Shown: piece after piece, positions 38,218 through 47,147 of the stretch | How positions within the stretch are numbered: position 1 is the first letter of the stretch | How the letters are laid out: each line of letters begins with the position of its first letter | Assembly (NCBI RefSeq): GCF_001881565.1 | Contig: NZ_MPDJ01000005.1 | Coordinates: 766,452 to 830,451, forward strand | Origin: Eisenbergiella tayi | Lineage (GTDB): Bacteria; Bacillota; Clostridia; Lachnospirales; Lachnospiraceae | Direction of reading: 5' to 3' | Length of the DNA stretch: 64,000 nt | Translations under genes and position numbers: made by a program | Notes under the pieces: model-generated | The model's input: only the letters and a program-made list of their open reading frames with translations | What the model was told of the DNA's origin: nothing | Database searches by the model: none

Positions 38218-41200
38218 TTAATCCTCTTTTCTCATTACCTTTTCAATCATTTCTAAAAGAATAGCAACTCGGACATTTATATCTAAATCAGAGAAACTTT
38301 CAATTTGGTCCTCAATTATGTTTCTAAACATAGAGCCTTCCGACTCATCCACCCTGTCATAATACCTATGGATCTCTTCCCCATTTTTACCAACAAAAGA
38401 AAGCATACAAGTACCACTATTTTTTTCATCCCCAATAGATTCTATTTCGTTTTTTAATTCTTTTAATCTTTCAATATACTCATCAAAAGAACCATCATTC
38501 CATGAATCAATGTGGATCCCACTAATTATCTTAATAACTTTTTGTATTGTGTCTATCTCATCAAAAGTATTAATGTCAGCTATACAAGTCATAAAACCTG
38601 AAACAGATGCATTATAGAGTCCGTGTTTTGCCACATCACTTTGTTTTCCATACCATGTTTTCAATGTATGTATTAGATCTTCCTTTGCGTTCTCATCAAA
38701 AATAGCAACGGACTGTACAATAATCTTTTTAAGAAGCCAATCTAGATACCCATTCAACTTATTCTTGATCGTTTTTAAAACAATTATAGTTTCTTGGTAA
38801 TCAAATTTTCCACAAATTTCCGGTAAAGTTTCAAAAATAGTCTCATACGCATTTACATCCATACGCTGCATAAGATTTTTTAATCTTGGAAGAGCCTTCA
38901 ATATATTTTCATCAGTAATAAATTCATTACCTCTTCGAATATTCTTTGCTACCTGCGGAAGTGCTCTATACCACCGTTGCATGCAAGTAAGGATATTGGC
39001 AATTCTATTACCAGAAAGGTTTTTGTCTCCCCTATCACCAAACAAAGTTAAAAGTTCTTGAATATACGCCTCTTTATCCGCACTCTCCTTCGAAATAAAT
39101 AAAGAATATTTACCAGGATATTCAACCATATTGATAATTGTATCTACATCAAGAATTACCTCACGGTCTTCATAATAGGTAATAATATCTTCCTGCTTCT
39201 TTGAAATTACATAAGCAAGAAAAATAGGTAGAACACCTGCTCTCATTCCATATGGTTTAGAACTATATTGATTGACAAGATCCACCAAAGATTTTCTTTT
39301 TTCAACACATCCATTAAAAAAAGAATCAAATAATTCAAGAATTTTCTGAACTTTATCAGATTTATTATTCTCATTAAGAATCCCTGAATTTATCATTACT
39401 GCTCGATAAATGGTGGACTCAGCACTTGTACCTGACCTATAATACTCGTCAGACTCTTTTCTCATTATACTTTCCATAATTGTCCTTCGAGCCTTTTTAA
39501 TTGGTGACGACGTAATAAATTGTTTGTTTATCAATTCATTATTAATTATCACTGTTTCAGAATAAAATGACTCACAAACAGCATCTACCGCAGTACTTAT
39601 TGCAACTCCCTCTTCTACCTTCCATGCCTTTCCATCATAATACACCGTTACATGCGAACTGTTATTTCCAAATTCATCATCAATAAACTTCAACAGTTCT
39701 TTTTCCAAATCTTCTTCTAGGACATAGAGTTCTTTCATTAAAATCTCATTCTCACGCATAAATACAACATCTTCTTTTATCTCTTGAAGAATCTCATAAT
39801 CCTTTGCTTGTTTGCCCAACACATATTTATTTCTTGAATATATCACTACTAGATTTTCAATAGCAAAAAATTTCATCTTTGAATAAATCTTCTGAGTCTT
39901 ATCTGTATCATCTAACGAATAAAGGGCAAGTATTTTGCCGTCCTGAAACTTATTTTTATCAAAGAACACATTAGGATCCTCAATTTGTAGGAAATCATCA
40001 ACCCCCATATACTCATATCTAAAATATCGAGTCATAGAATATCGATTATTATATCGTTTTGGCAAAATATATTGTACATCACTTACACGTGCAAACACCT
40101 TGGGTAGATCTGGCTCACCTTTAATACCACGACGGTTTTTAATCTCTGTTTTTAATGCGATACCTGCACGAGTTTTAAAAGCATAACAATTATTTGAACC
40201 CTTCTTGTAAATAATCTGTTCAGCCTCTAAACTCTCTATCACACCCTTTGCATTTGGTAGACCCGATGCAATCTTTAAAATTTCTTCTGTTGGTGGCATC
40301 TCATCAAACTTATTGATAATATTAAGAATCGCCAGAGTCTTTAGCATACGCACTTTGCTTATATCGTCTGAACTTTTAACCTTTGTTATTGCATACTCTG
40401 CATTTAGCCATTCTGTATGAATAAATTCGTTATTGACCTCTTTTTTAAAGATATTTTTAAAATAATCATATATATAATCTGGTGCAATAATCCATTCATC
40501 ATCACGTGTATGATCTGACACATACTGCGCCATACTAAATGGCTCTTCCTTAGAAATAAAAGTAAAGAGTGTACGTTCATTCTGTGCTACCTTTTCGCTT
40601 ATATTCAAAAGCGCATATGCAGAAATAGGACTAAGCGGATAACAACCCTTTACAATTATTTTTTCAAAATCTTTACTTGTAAATGCAGACTTAAACGCAG
40701 GTATTTTATAATATTTATCTACAGTCTCTCGGCCAAAAAACTTATCATAATTTGGTACATATTTAAGTTCTTCTGAATTTGTCCGAATTGCATTCTCAAT
40801 TAATTCATAGCTATTCTTAGAGGATGTATTAAATAGCACTTCCTCAATTCGACCTTCAATTCCAGTAAAAGCATTAATTGTTGCTTCAGGAAGATACCTT
40901 CCATATTCTTTTATGGATTTATGAGCCACCATGGTAATAAATATCTGTGTGTCCTTAGATTCATTTGACAACTCGCATATATCTTGAAGAAGCTTCATGT
41001 TGCCACCTATTGCACGATTATCCTGCCCTTCGATAAATTTACTAAACTCGTCAAAAATTATGTAAATTCCGCTATACCCTAATTCCTCATGGAGCTTATC
41101 GGCAACACTCTTATACATAGGCAGTACATCTCCACCTGCTAATGGATTAAACTTTTCTCCGCCCATAAGTGCAGGGTAAATATTCTTAAATATATTCAAT

Positions 41201-41814
41201 ATATTAGAATTGCACATTTTAAGCCCTGATTCAATTTCACCTGCTGAATATCCTTCTTTCTTTAGCAAGGCACAATATTTACTATATACTTCCGGGAATT
41301 TTTTCTTCCATCTCTGTATAGAGTCAAGAGCGATACTGAAAAACGTATCCGGCATAAGTTCTGTCAGATTTTCTCTTTTTAAAGCATCATTCAATGCAAC
41401 CATAGTGGCACGGTTTAAATCATTATGACTACCCGAAATAATAACTGGCAGAAATTTTCTCTTGTTTTCCCATATTTCCACTACAGCTTCGTACGTTGCT
41501 TCATCAACAATCTTTATCCTCTCAAAAAGAGACCTTATGATTTTCTCATTTTCGTTCGTTCTCTCCATACTTATAATCGCAAGTAAAATAAGTAAAAGAT
41601 GTGATTTGCCCTTTCCGTATGAACCAACAAGAATTGTTGACTGATTCTTGTTTTGTTGCACAGATTCGATATATCTCTTCAGAATCGCCAAAGATGATTT
41701 TGTTGGAATATAGTTCTCTATCTTGTCCTGTTTATTTAAATTCAAGTAAAGGTTAATAGCGTTTTTAAAGTTACTATTTAACTTTACAATATCGCTCAAC
41801 TTAGTTACTAACAT
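38218..41814 (-). CDS. sspC: SspC-type giant P-loop ATPase
   Basis: The ATG at 41814 follows AAAGGTGG; an in-frame GTG four codons before overlaps that site. The protein (1198 residues) has Walker A STILVGSYGKGKSHLLL near residue 64 and Walker B GIYIIFDEFSKFIEG near residue 255, then a GCYPLSPISAYALL motif. This is the large NTPase that is required with SspB and SspD for single-strand phosphorothioation. It lies between sspB and sspA, and a paralogue closes the operon. Confidence 0.8.
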   Translation of the reverse strand: MLVTKLSDIVKLNSNFKNAINLYLNLNKQDKIENYIPTKSSLAILKRYIESVQQNKNQSTILVGSYGKGKSHLLLILLAIISMERTNENEKIIRSLFERIKIVDEATYEAVVEIWENKRKFLPVIISGSHNDLNRATMVALNDALKRENLTELMPDTFFSIALDSIQRWKKKFPEVYSKYCALLKKEGYSAGEIESGLKMCNSNILNIFKNIYPALMGGEKFNPLAGGDVLPMYKSVADKLHEELGYSGIYIIFDEFSKFIEGQDNRAIGGNMKLLQDICELSNESKDTQIFITMVAHKSIKEYGRYLPEATINAFTGIEGRIEEVLFNTSSKNSYELIENAIRTNSEELKYVPNYDKFFGRETVDKYYKIPAFKSAFTSKDFEKIIVKGCYPLSPISAYALLNISEKVAQNERTLFTFISKEEPFSMAQYVSDHTRDDEWIIAPDYIYDYFKNIFKKEVNNEFIHTEWLNAEYAITKVKSSDDISKVRMLKTLAILNIINKFDEMPPTEEILKIASGLPNAKGVIESLEAEQIIYKKGSNNCYAFKTRAGIALKTEIKNRRGIKGEPDLPKVFARVSDVQYILPKRYNNRYSMTRYFRYEYMGVDDFLQIEDPNVFFDKNKFQDGKILALYSLDDTDKTQKIYSKMKFFAIENLVVIYSRNKYVLGKQAKDYEILQEIKEDVVFMRENEILMKELYVLEEDLEKELLKFIDDEFGNNSSHVTVYYDGKAWKVEEGVAISTAVDAVCESFYSETVIINNELINKQFITSSPIKKARRTIMESIMRKESDEYYRSGTSAESTIYRAVMINSGILNENNKSDKVQKILELFDSFFNGCVEKRKSLVDLVNQYSSKPYGMRAGVLPIFLAYVISKKQEDIITYYEDREVILDVDTIINMVEYPGKYSLFISKESADKEAYIQELLTLFGDRGDKNLSGNRIANILTCMQRWYRALPQVAKNIRRGNEFITDENILKALPRLKNLMQRMDVNAYETIFETLPEICGKFDYQETIIVLKTIKNKLNGYLDWLLKKIIVQSVAIFDENAKEDLIHTLKTWYGKQSDVAKHGLYNASVSGFMTCIADINTFDEIDTIQKVIKIISGIHIDSWNDGSFDEYIERLKELKNEIESIGDEKNSGTCMLSFVGKNGEEIHRYYDRVDESEGSMFRNIIEDQIESFSDLDINVRVAILLEMIEKVMRKED

Positions 41815-41828
41815 ATATTTATCCACCT

Positions 41829-42689
41829 TTATTTGTTGTAATAATCCATAATAACCTCAGTAGGATCTTTAATATTAATTGGATAAACCATATCTAATCC
41901 AGCTGTTCTATCAACATGTATAAATCCAAGCGCTTCAAGATTATCTAAATACTGATTCACCGTAACCATAGTCATATTATATATCGCACCTAAGCCATTC
42001 TCGCCTGATACAATCCTCTCAATGCTCAATGATTGTTCTTTCTTAAACATGCAACTTAATTCATAAAAAATCAATGCATTATCAATCTTTCTTAAGTCAG
42101 GCTGTACTTTAAAGTAAATTTCATCTTCTTTTTTTATCAGCCCTAACATTGACAATGGACAAATAATTTTATCTTCCGGATCATCATTTCTAATGTTTCC
42201 CTTTGTATACATCTTAAGTAGAACATCAATGTCATCATTTACCGAACTTTCCGTTACATGTTGTCCCACAAAGTTAAACAGTTCCAATTTTATTTTACTT
42301 TGTATATCTGCTTTTGAAAAAGTATCCACCTTAAACATGTTAAAAAACATATACCAAACTGTTGCCTGATCACGATTCTTTGCAAGGTTAGAATGTAATA
42401 ACCATAACGAAAATACATCTTCAAAATCTTTATCTTTTTCATAAATAATCTCAGCAATCGGTGAAATTCTTTCCTGGTTTCCATCCTTCTCAAGCATACC
42501 ACACGCCTGCATCCAATAACGAATTGACTTAACCATATTAGAACCTACTCCTAATATATCCGGTCCATTATTCTCAAGAAAAATATGCGGACTATTTTCT
42601 TTAACTGCAGTAAGTCCTTTAGTCATCCATCCCTCACGAAGAGGAAACTTTTCATGCCCTTTTAATTTATAAACAACTTTGTTCACCAT
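41829..42689 (-). CDS. sspB: SspB-type DUF4007 protein (phosphorothioation nickase family)
   Basis: A 286-residue protein opening with the DUF4007 signature, YKLKGHEKFPLREGWMTKGL. The ATG follows the sspD stop by one base, so translation is probably coupled (no strong ribosome site). Family members nick DNA so that sulfur can be placed in the backbone. The C-terminus (LEALGFIHVDRTAGLDMVYP) is the conserved end of DUF4007. Confidence 0.82.
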   Translation of the reverse strand: MVNKVVYKLKGHEKFPLREGWMTKGLTAVKENSPHIFLENNGPDILGVGSNMVKSIRYWMQACGMLEKDGNQERISPIAEIIYEKDKDFEDVFSLWLLHSNLAKNRDQATVWYMFFNMFKVDTFSKADIQSKIKLELFNFVGQHVTESSVNDDIDVLLKMYTKGNIRNDDPEDKIICPLSMLGLIKKEDEIYFKVQPDLRKIDNALIFYELSCMFKKEQSLSIERIVSGENGLGAIYNMTMVTVNQYLDNLEALGFIHVDRTAGLDMVYPINIKDPTEVIMDYYNK

Positions 42690-42690
42690 T

Positions 42691-44445
42691 TTATTCTTCT
42701 CTCTTAATCGTCAATACTTTTCTAACATAACATCCTGCGGTAAAGTGGTTTACGCACTCCGTACATCTTACACACTTCTTATCATCAATCTTATATGATA
42801 TACTACCATCATCTAATTCTTTTATCTTGATCGCATTATATTTGCATACGCTCTCACACGCTTTGCAGTCTATACACATCTGATATTTTGTGAGTTGGCA
42901 CTGTATCTTGCCCTCTGAAACTCTCAAATTCGTCGCACCCGCAAGATTTTCTTTCTTTATAATCACTTTCAGTTTTGTAGAACCAATTCGCCCTTGAAGT
43001 ATCAAAACTACATTTCCTTTTTTGTCTAATATATATACTTCACCCAATCGTTCGTTACCAAGTTGCATATTGATATACCCAAACGGTTTAAATAACTCAT
43101 AAAACTCTGTAGTAATTGGCTTCTGCAATACATAATTAAAAGCATTATCCTCTGTTGCACAGGGCTCATAGGATATTATAGACCTTTCCGCTACACCGAT
43201 TCCATTCCCCCCCCCCTGACGTGCCTTCCAACCACCCTCATCAATGTATTCCTCTGGATCAGGCTTTTCTATCTTCTTAGCGAAATTAACAAGTAGTTCT
43301 CTCCAATGCATATACTGTTCCTTCATATGCACCTTGGATAAAAACTCTGACCACGCCCCATTATTTGGACAACACCAGCATCCTACTCGCGAATAACCTA
43401 ATCGATATGCATCATTAAAATCAATATTAGTAGTTAAAATATAAAGCCAAACATCAAAGTCAGTCCATTCAATGATTGGAGCCACCACCGTTTGCTTTGT
43501 AATTTTGGAATTTTCACTTTCTCTTTCATACTTACTTCTACTTACAGATTCACTATGACGAATTCCCTGAAACGACAATATATCCGTTCTATTCTTAAAT
43601 GCAGATGTTATCATCTGTGTAATTGCACCAGTTTTGAATACTGTACAACACCATCGCATGACTCGACTTGGTGGACCTATTTGTTCACAAAGTTCTTCAA
43701 AATTCTTACTATAATTCTTCGCAAGTAAAACCCTATGTTCTTTTTGAAATCTTTTCCGGTACTCATCAGTCAATGGAAACTCTAGTGTTGTATCTCCAAA
43801 AATATGACATACCTTATTGGATGAAAAGGCCCTTCTAACAATATCCGATGTAACTGTTGAATCTTTTCCACCACTAAAGGATACAAACATGTCATCAAAA
43901 GAATATTTGCCTAAATATCCTTGTACAAATGATATTGCCTCATCAGTAATTTCACTATATCGATTAGAATTGGCCTTAATGAAACGTTGCACTATCATAT
44001 TAAATTTATTATAATCTATCTGGCCTATATAATCATCATAAATCTTTTTTATTGCGCCAATATCATTTAACGATTTACTATTAAAGTCCTTTATCGAAAC
44101 CTGCACTTTTTTACCATCTATAAAATAAAAGTTCATAGTATTCCACACTGATGCTTCTTCAAAACAAAGTGGATTCTCTTTGCCTAGAAGTATTGCCAAA
44201 AGAACTTTCTCTTCCGGAAATACTGGTCTAATATCCGTCGATATATATTCTCCTTTATTACCGCATAAAGGGCAGTACTCCTCATATGTGGGAACATTGC
44301 ACTTCTCACACCAATACAGTGTTGTAGACATTACAGAGGTTTCTTGACATTCAATACGCTCACCTGTAGCTTCATTAACATCCCATTCCATGCATTTTCC
44401 CAGAGGCGTACGACACATATGTTTAGGACATACAAGTTCTCTCAT
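42691..44445 (-). CDS. sspD: SspD-type PP-loop sulfurtransferase with 4Fe-4S ferredoxin tail
   Basis: Start at the ATG at 44445, eight bases after CCGGAGG; an open frame to a GTG at 44514 runs through the leader palindrome and is rejected. Order in the 584 residues: N-terminal zinc ribbon (CEKCNVPTYEEYCPLCG), PAPS-reductase/PP-loop domain with FSGGKDST near residue 189 and RWCCTVFK, a GCWCCPNNG cluster, then a C-terminal ferredoxin-like 2x4 Cys domain (CIDCKACESVC; CVRCTECV...C). SspD/DndC-type proteins activate the DNA phosphate with ATP and insert sulfur. A run of ten G sits in the coding strand near codon 409, upstream of the ferredoxin domain. Confidence 0.85.
   Translation of the reverse strand: MRELVCPKHMCRTPLGKCMEWDVNEATGERIECQETSVMSTTLYWCEKCNVPTYEEYCPLCGNKGEYISTDIRPVFPEEKVLLAILLGKENPLCFEEASVWNTMNFYFIDGKKVQVSIKDFNSKSLNDIGAIKKIYDDYIGQIDYNKFNMIVQRFIKANSNRYSEITDEAISFVQGYLGKYSFDDMFVSFSGGKDSTVTSDIVRRAFSSNKVCHIFGDTTLEFPLTDEYRKRFQKEHRVLLAKNYSKNFEELCEQIGPPSRVMRWCCTVFKTGAITQMITSAFKNRTDILSFQGIRHSESVSRSKYERESENSKITKQTVVAPIIEWTDFDVWLYILTTNIDFNDAYRLGYSRVGCWCCPNNGAWSEFLSKVHMKEQYMHWRELLVNFAKKIEKPDPEEYIDEGGWKARQGGGNGIGVAERSIISYEPCATEDNAFNYVLQKPITTEFYELFKPFGYINMQLGNERLGEVYILDKKGNVVLILQGRIGSTKLKVIIKKENLAGATNLRVSEGKIQCQLTKYQMCIDCKACESVCKYNAIKIKELDDGSISYKIDDKKCVRCTECVNHFTAGCYVRKVLTIKREE
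43207..43216 (-). repeat. G10 homopolymer inside sspD
   Basis: Ten consecutive C on the plus strand (ten G in the coding strand, read as CAG GGG GGG GGG) in a gene that is about two-thirds AT. Tracts of this length slip during replication; loss or gain of one base would truncate SspD before its ferredoxin domain. As sequenced, the frame is open. Confidence 0.85.
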
Positions 44446-44477
44446 TCCATTATCCTCCGGTTTAATCCTTGATATTA

Positions 44478-44528
44478 ACTCCTTTGTTTCAGTGGTTACT
44501 ATCAAAGTAACCACTGAAACAAAGGAGT
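44478..44528. promoter_or_regulatory. Perfect 23-bp inverted repeat in leader of the ssp operon
   Basis: Arms at 44478-44500 and 44506-44528 are exact reverse complements over 23 bases around a 5-base spacer (ATCAA). The structure lies between the -10 box and the sspD start, so it would be transcribed as a strong hairpin about 30 bases before the ribosome site. It lacks a downstream T-run on the minus strand. It may be an operator, an attenuator or a protein-bound RNA hairpin. Confidence 0.85.
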
Positions 44529-44552
44529 CTATTCATTAATATTTACTTTTTT

Positions 44553-44581
44553 ATTATATCATAACTTATAATATCTGGAGA
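44553..44581 (-). promoter_or_regulatory. Probable promoter of ssp operon
   Basis: A perfect TATAAT on the minus strand (44553-44558) lies 25 bases before the leader palindrome. The -35 region at the usual distance (TCTCCA) is weak. The rest of 44582-44860 is AT-rich DNA in which I see no gene. Confidence 0.5.
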
Positions 44582-44861
44582 TATTAAACCTCGTTATAAA
44601 AAAGCTTTTAAACTTATCCTTCTATTTCCAATAAAACTTATTGTTCTTTCTACTACTTTCCTATCATTTATCACCCTCATCCTACATTTACAATAATACA
44701 CTTACAATCTCCAACAGACAGCAGATTATTTGTTTTTCAAAAATACTTGATCTCCATCTCTACAAATTGACTTTTATAAAATATAGTAATTATCAGATAT
44801 AGTAAAAGAAAATAACGAGAAGTCAATAGCTAAAAAATCTATATAATTTTTCCCCTAAACA

Positions 44862-44893
44862 ACACTATCATCTCCACATTCAGTGAGATAGCT
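44862..44893 (-). terminator. Possible terminator after decayed nuclease gene
   Basis: GCTATCTCAC pairs imperfectly with GTGGAGATGATAG on the minus strand, followed by a T-containing stretch. It lies just past the end of the YhcG-like pseudogene and would insulate the ssp promoter. Confidence 0.35.
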
Positions 44894-44901
44894 GTTTTCT
44901 T

Positions 44902-45857
44902 CTAAACACAATATTCCTTTCGCAATTCTTGTAATAATTCTTCTTCACTAGGAAGATATAATTTATACTTAGATACAAAAATCTGTGTCTCATTTTCTGG
45001 AAGTGTGAATTTTACTACAGATTCACTTTTATCAGCATACATTACAATTCCTATTGGAGGATTGTCCCCTTCATTCATCAACTCTCGTTCATAATAGTGT
45101 ACATACATTTGCGTTTGTCCTAAATCCTGATGTGTCAAATCACCAATTTTTAAATCTATTAAAACAAAACATTTCAAAATATAGTTTTAAAAAACAAGAT
45201 CAATTCTTAAATGATGTCCATCAAAAGTAATTATTTTCTGTCTAGCAACAAAAGAAAAACTCTCCCGAGTTCTGGTAGAAACTTTTGTATATATGTGATA
45301 AGAGCTTCTTCCAAATCACTTTCATAAAAATCATCATTTGGATTCGGACCAAGAAACTCCAATACATAAGGATCACGAATGATATCTTATGGCAGTCTAT
45401 TTGGTTCTAAACTCTTTATTTCCTCAGATACCTCTTCTTTATTTTGACTTGATAATAATCTTTCATAAAAGAACGAATTAATCTGTCATTCTAACTGTCT
45501 TGTACTCCAATTTGACTTTATATATTCATCAAGATAAAAGTTCCTTGCCTCTTTATTTTCCACGCGTATTAGTAAACAAAAGTGAGTCCAACTCAATTCG
45601 CTACGCAGTGCGTAGTCATTTGGAAATGTAAGATAAAATTGATGCATATTTTTCAAATTTGCTGCGGTAAATCTTTTCCAAAATCTCTTGTCATTTGTTT
45701 TGCAGGTTCTTTGATGAGACCAGTTCCATATTCAGCTTTATCCTCATCACCTTGTTGCTCCACGATATTTTTTCCAATATTCCAGTATGCTTCACCATAG
45801 CAAAGTTAGCAGTTTGATAAACCTTATTCCTTGCCTCTGATAAAATTTTTGTTCCAT
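44902..45857 (-). pseudogene. Decayed YhcG/DUF1016 PDDEXK-family nuclease gene
   Basis: Translating the minus strand across frames restores a YhcG-like protein: MEQKILSEARNKVYQTANF, EAYWNIGKNIVEQQ, EYGTGLIKEP, ELSWTHYRLLIRVENKEARN, DPYVLEFLGPN, then a C-terminal nuclease part with KCFVLIDLKIGDLTHQDLGQ and KYKLYLPSEEELLQ. It is broken by at least two single-base frameshifts near the 5' end and two in-frame TAA codons (LP*DIIRDPYV; DLVF*NYILK). The last 91 codons are still open. YhcG-type proteins are linked to restriction and defence loci. The ATG at 45857 follows the HNH gene by 2 bases, so the two were an operon. Confidence 0.85.
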
Positions 45858-45859
45858 AT

Positions 45860-46474
45860 CTACCTCTCTTTAGACTCTATATCTTTCATTATTTCGCTTA
45901 GCAGTGCCATCATTTTTGATGATGACGAGACAAAAGAACCATGTACTGTACAATTCTTAATAATATGACGCCTTAAGCTCATCACTTTGTCATAATCAAC
46001 TTTCGAAAAATAATCTTGTACTATTTGACTATCTATATTTTTCATTTTACAGGCACGTTCAAATTCTTTATACATCATAGTCATATAGTTTTCATTTCTT
46101 CTCTTATAATAAACCCACGCAAAAAAATTTTCATTATCTCTTGTATCTGGAGATTCAGCATGGCAAGTAGGACATAATAAAAATAGATTATTAACTGTTT
46201 CCAGACCGCCTAATGAATTTGCAAGTATATGAACTTTTTGTAAAGATTTATCATTATTCCATTCTTTTTTTAGGTCATCAACTTCAGTAATATTTTCATT
46301 CCCAATTATCCACGATGGCAAACCACATGCCCAACAGCAGATATCATCATGAAATTCTAATATTGGGAGCGCCTCCTCCTCTGACCTACAATCAGCATAA
46401 TTCTTAACTTTAAACTTATTAGTAATAGCTTTATCTTTCCAAAAATTATATATTTCAAATTTAGTAATTGCCAT
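45860..46474 (-). CDS. HNH-type endonuclease
   Basis: A 204-residue protein with an HNH/zinc core in its first half: CCWACGLPSWI, then KVHILANSLGG carrying the catalytic His, then NLFLLCPTCHAESPDT. The C-terminal 80 residues are helical. HNH proteins of this size are often restriction or homing nucleases. It is in the defence island, directly upstream of the decayed YhcG gene. A phosphorothioate-sensing domain is not visible. Confidence 0.8.
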   Translation of the reverse strand: MAITKFEIYNFWKDKAITNKFKVKNYADCRSEEEALPILEFHDDICCWACGLPSWIIGNENITEVDDLKKEWNNDKSLQKVHILANSLGGLETVNNLFLLCPTCHAESPDTRDNENFFAWVYYKRRNENYMTMMYKEFERACKMKNIDSQIVQDYFSKVDYDKVMSLRRHIIKNCTVHGSFVSSSSKMMALLSEIMKDIESKER

Positions 46475-46539
46475 ATTAACCTCCCATAATTAAAGATATT
46501 ATGCGATTTAAATTATATAGTTTTGCGAAAACATTCATT

Positions 46540-46743
46540 TCACTTATCCCAGCACAGTAATCGGAAACTTATTTCACTTCTAACAACCTCAAAAGCGCAC
46601 ATACCTATCCAGAACAAATCTTCATAACCCTTTAATTTCCTAGGCTTTCCGCTCCAGTGACACCACCGTCTCCACATGGCACAAGTTGAATGGAAGTACG
46701 TCTTTTCCATTGGTCGTGCATAAATTGTGTCGAGCCTTTCCAT
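46540..46743 (-). CDS. Possible small gene coupled to Nudix gene
   Basis: A 67-codon frame whose ATG overlaps the Nudix stop by one base (TAATG). The product is rich in Trp, Cys and Met (STCAMWRRWCHWSG...) and matches nothing I know, so it may be the remnant of another gene. The coupling is the only support. Confidence 0.25.
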   Translation of the reverse strand: MERLDTIYARPMEKTYFHSTCAMWRRWCHWSGKPRKLKGYEDLFWIGMCAFEVVRSEISFRLLCWDK

Positions 46744-47129
46744 TAAATGCTCTCTTTGATTCTCTCGATAATAGTAACATCTGCCGGGAGCCACTGAACG
46801 GTGTCCAGGGTTTCCTTTATAAGCCAGCAAGCCTCTTCTGCTTCCTTTAGTTCCAGCTGACCGTCGATAACCTTTGCCCAGAAACAGTCCATCGAAAGAT
46901 GGAATGCTGGGTAGTCATATTCGATCGTATCAATAAGCTCTCCGGCTTCGATGTCAGTGTCGAGCTCTTCTTTTATTTCTCTCATCAATGCCTGCTGAGG
47001 CGTTTCGCCAGCTTCGATCTTCCCACCAGGGAATTCCCACTTGCCCTTGAAATCGTCATAACCTCTTGCAGTTGCAAAGATACTATCTCCATCGCGTATA
47101 ACAGCCGCAACTACTCTCACTGTTTTCAT
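46743..47129 (-). CDS. Nudix hydrolase, MutT-like (8-oxo-dGTP diphosphatase family)
   Basis: A 128-residue protein with the complete Nudix box GGKIEAGETPQQALMREIKEEL starting near residue 35 (listed as a landmark), preceded by KWEFPGG. MutT-type members cleanse oxidised nucleotides; others act on different nucleoside diphosphates. It sits in the defence island between the HNH gene and a membrane-protein pair, and follows the latter by 18 bases. Confidence 0.85.
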   Translation of the reverse strand: MKTVRVVAAVIRDGDSIFATARGYDDFKGKWEFPGGKIEAGETPQQALMREIKEELDTDIEAGELIDTIEYDYPAFHLSMDCFWAKVIDGQLELKEAEEACWLIKETLDTVQWLPADVTIIERIKESI

Positions 47130-47147
47130 TTAATTCACCTTAATAAG

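Noticed and set aside
23523..44445. Classification as a canonical DndABCDE-DptFGH or BREX system
   Set aside because: No DndB, DndD (SMC-like) or DndE is present, and there is no PglX methyltransferase, PglZ or BrxL. The DUF4007 protein with a giant P-loop ATPase and PP-loop enzyme fits SspABCD better.
44446..44514. GTG start of sspD at 44514
   Set aside because: The start would lie inside the leader palindrome and has no ribosome site; the ATG at 44445 follows GGAGG.
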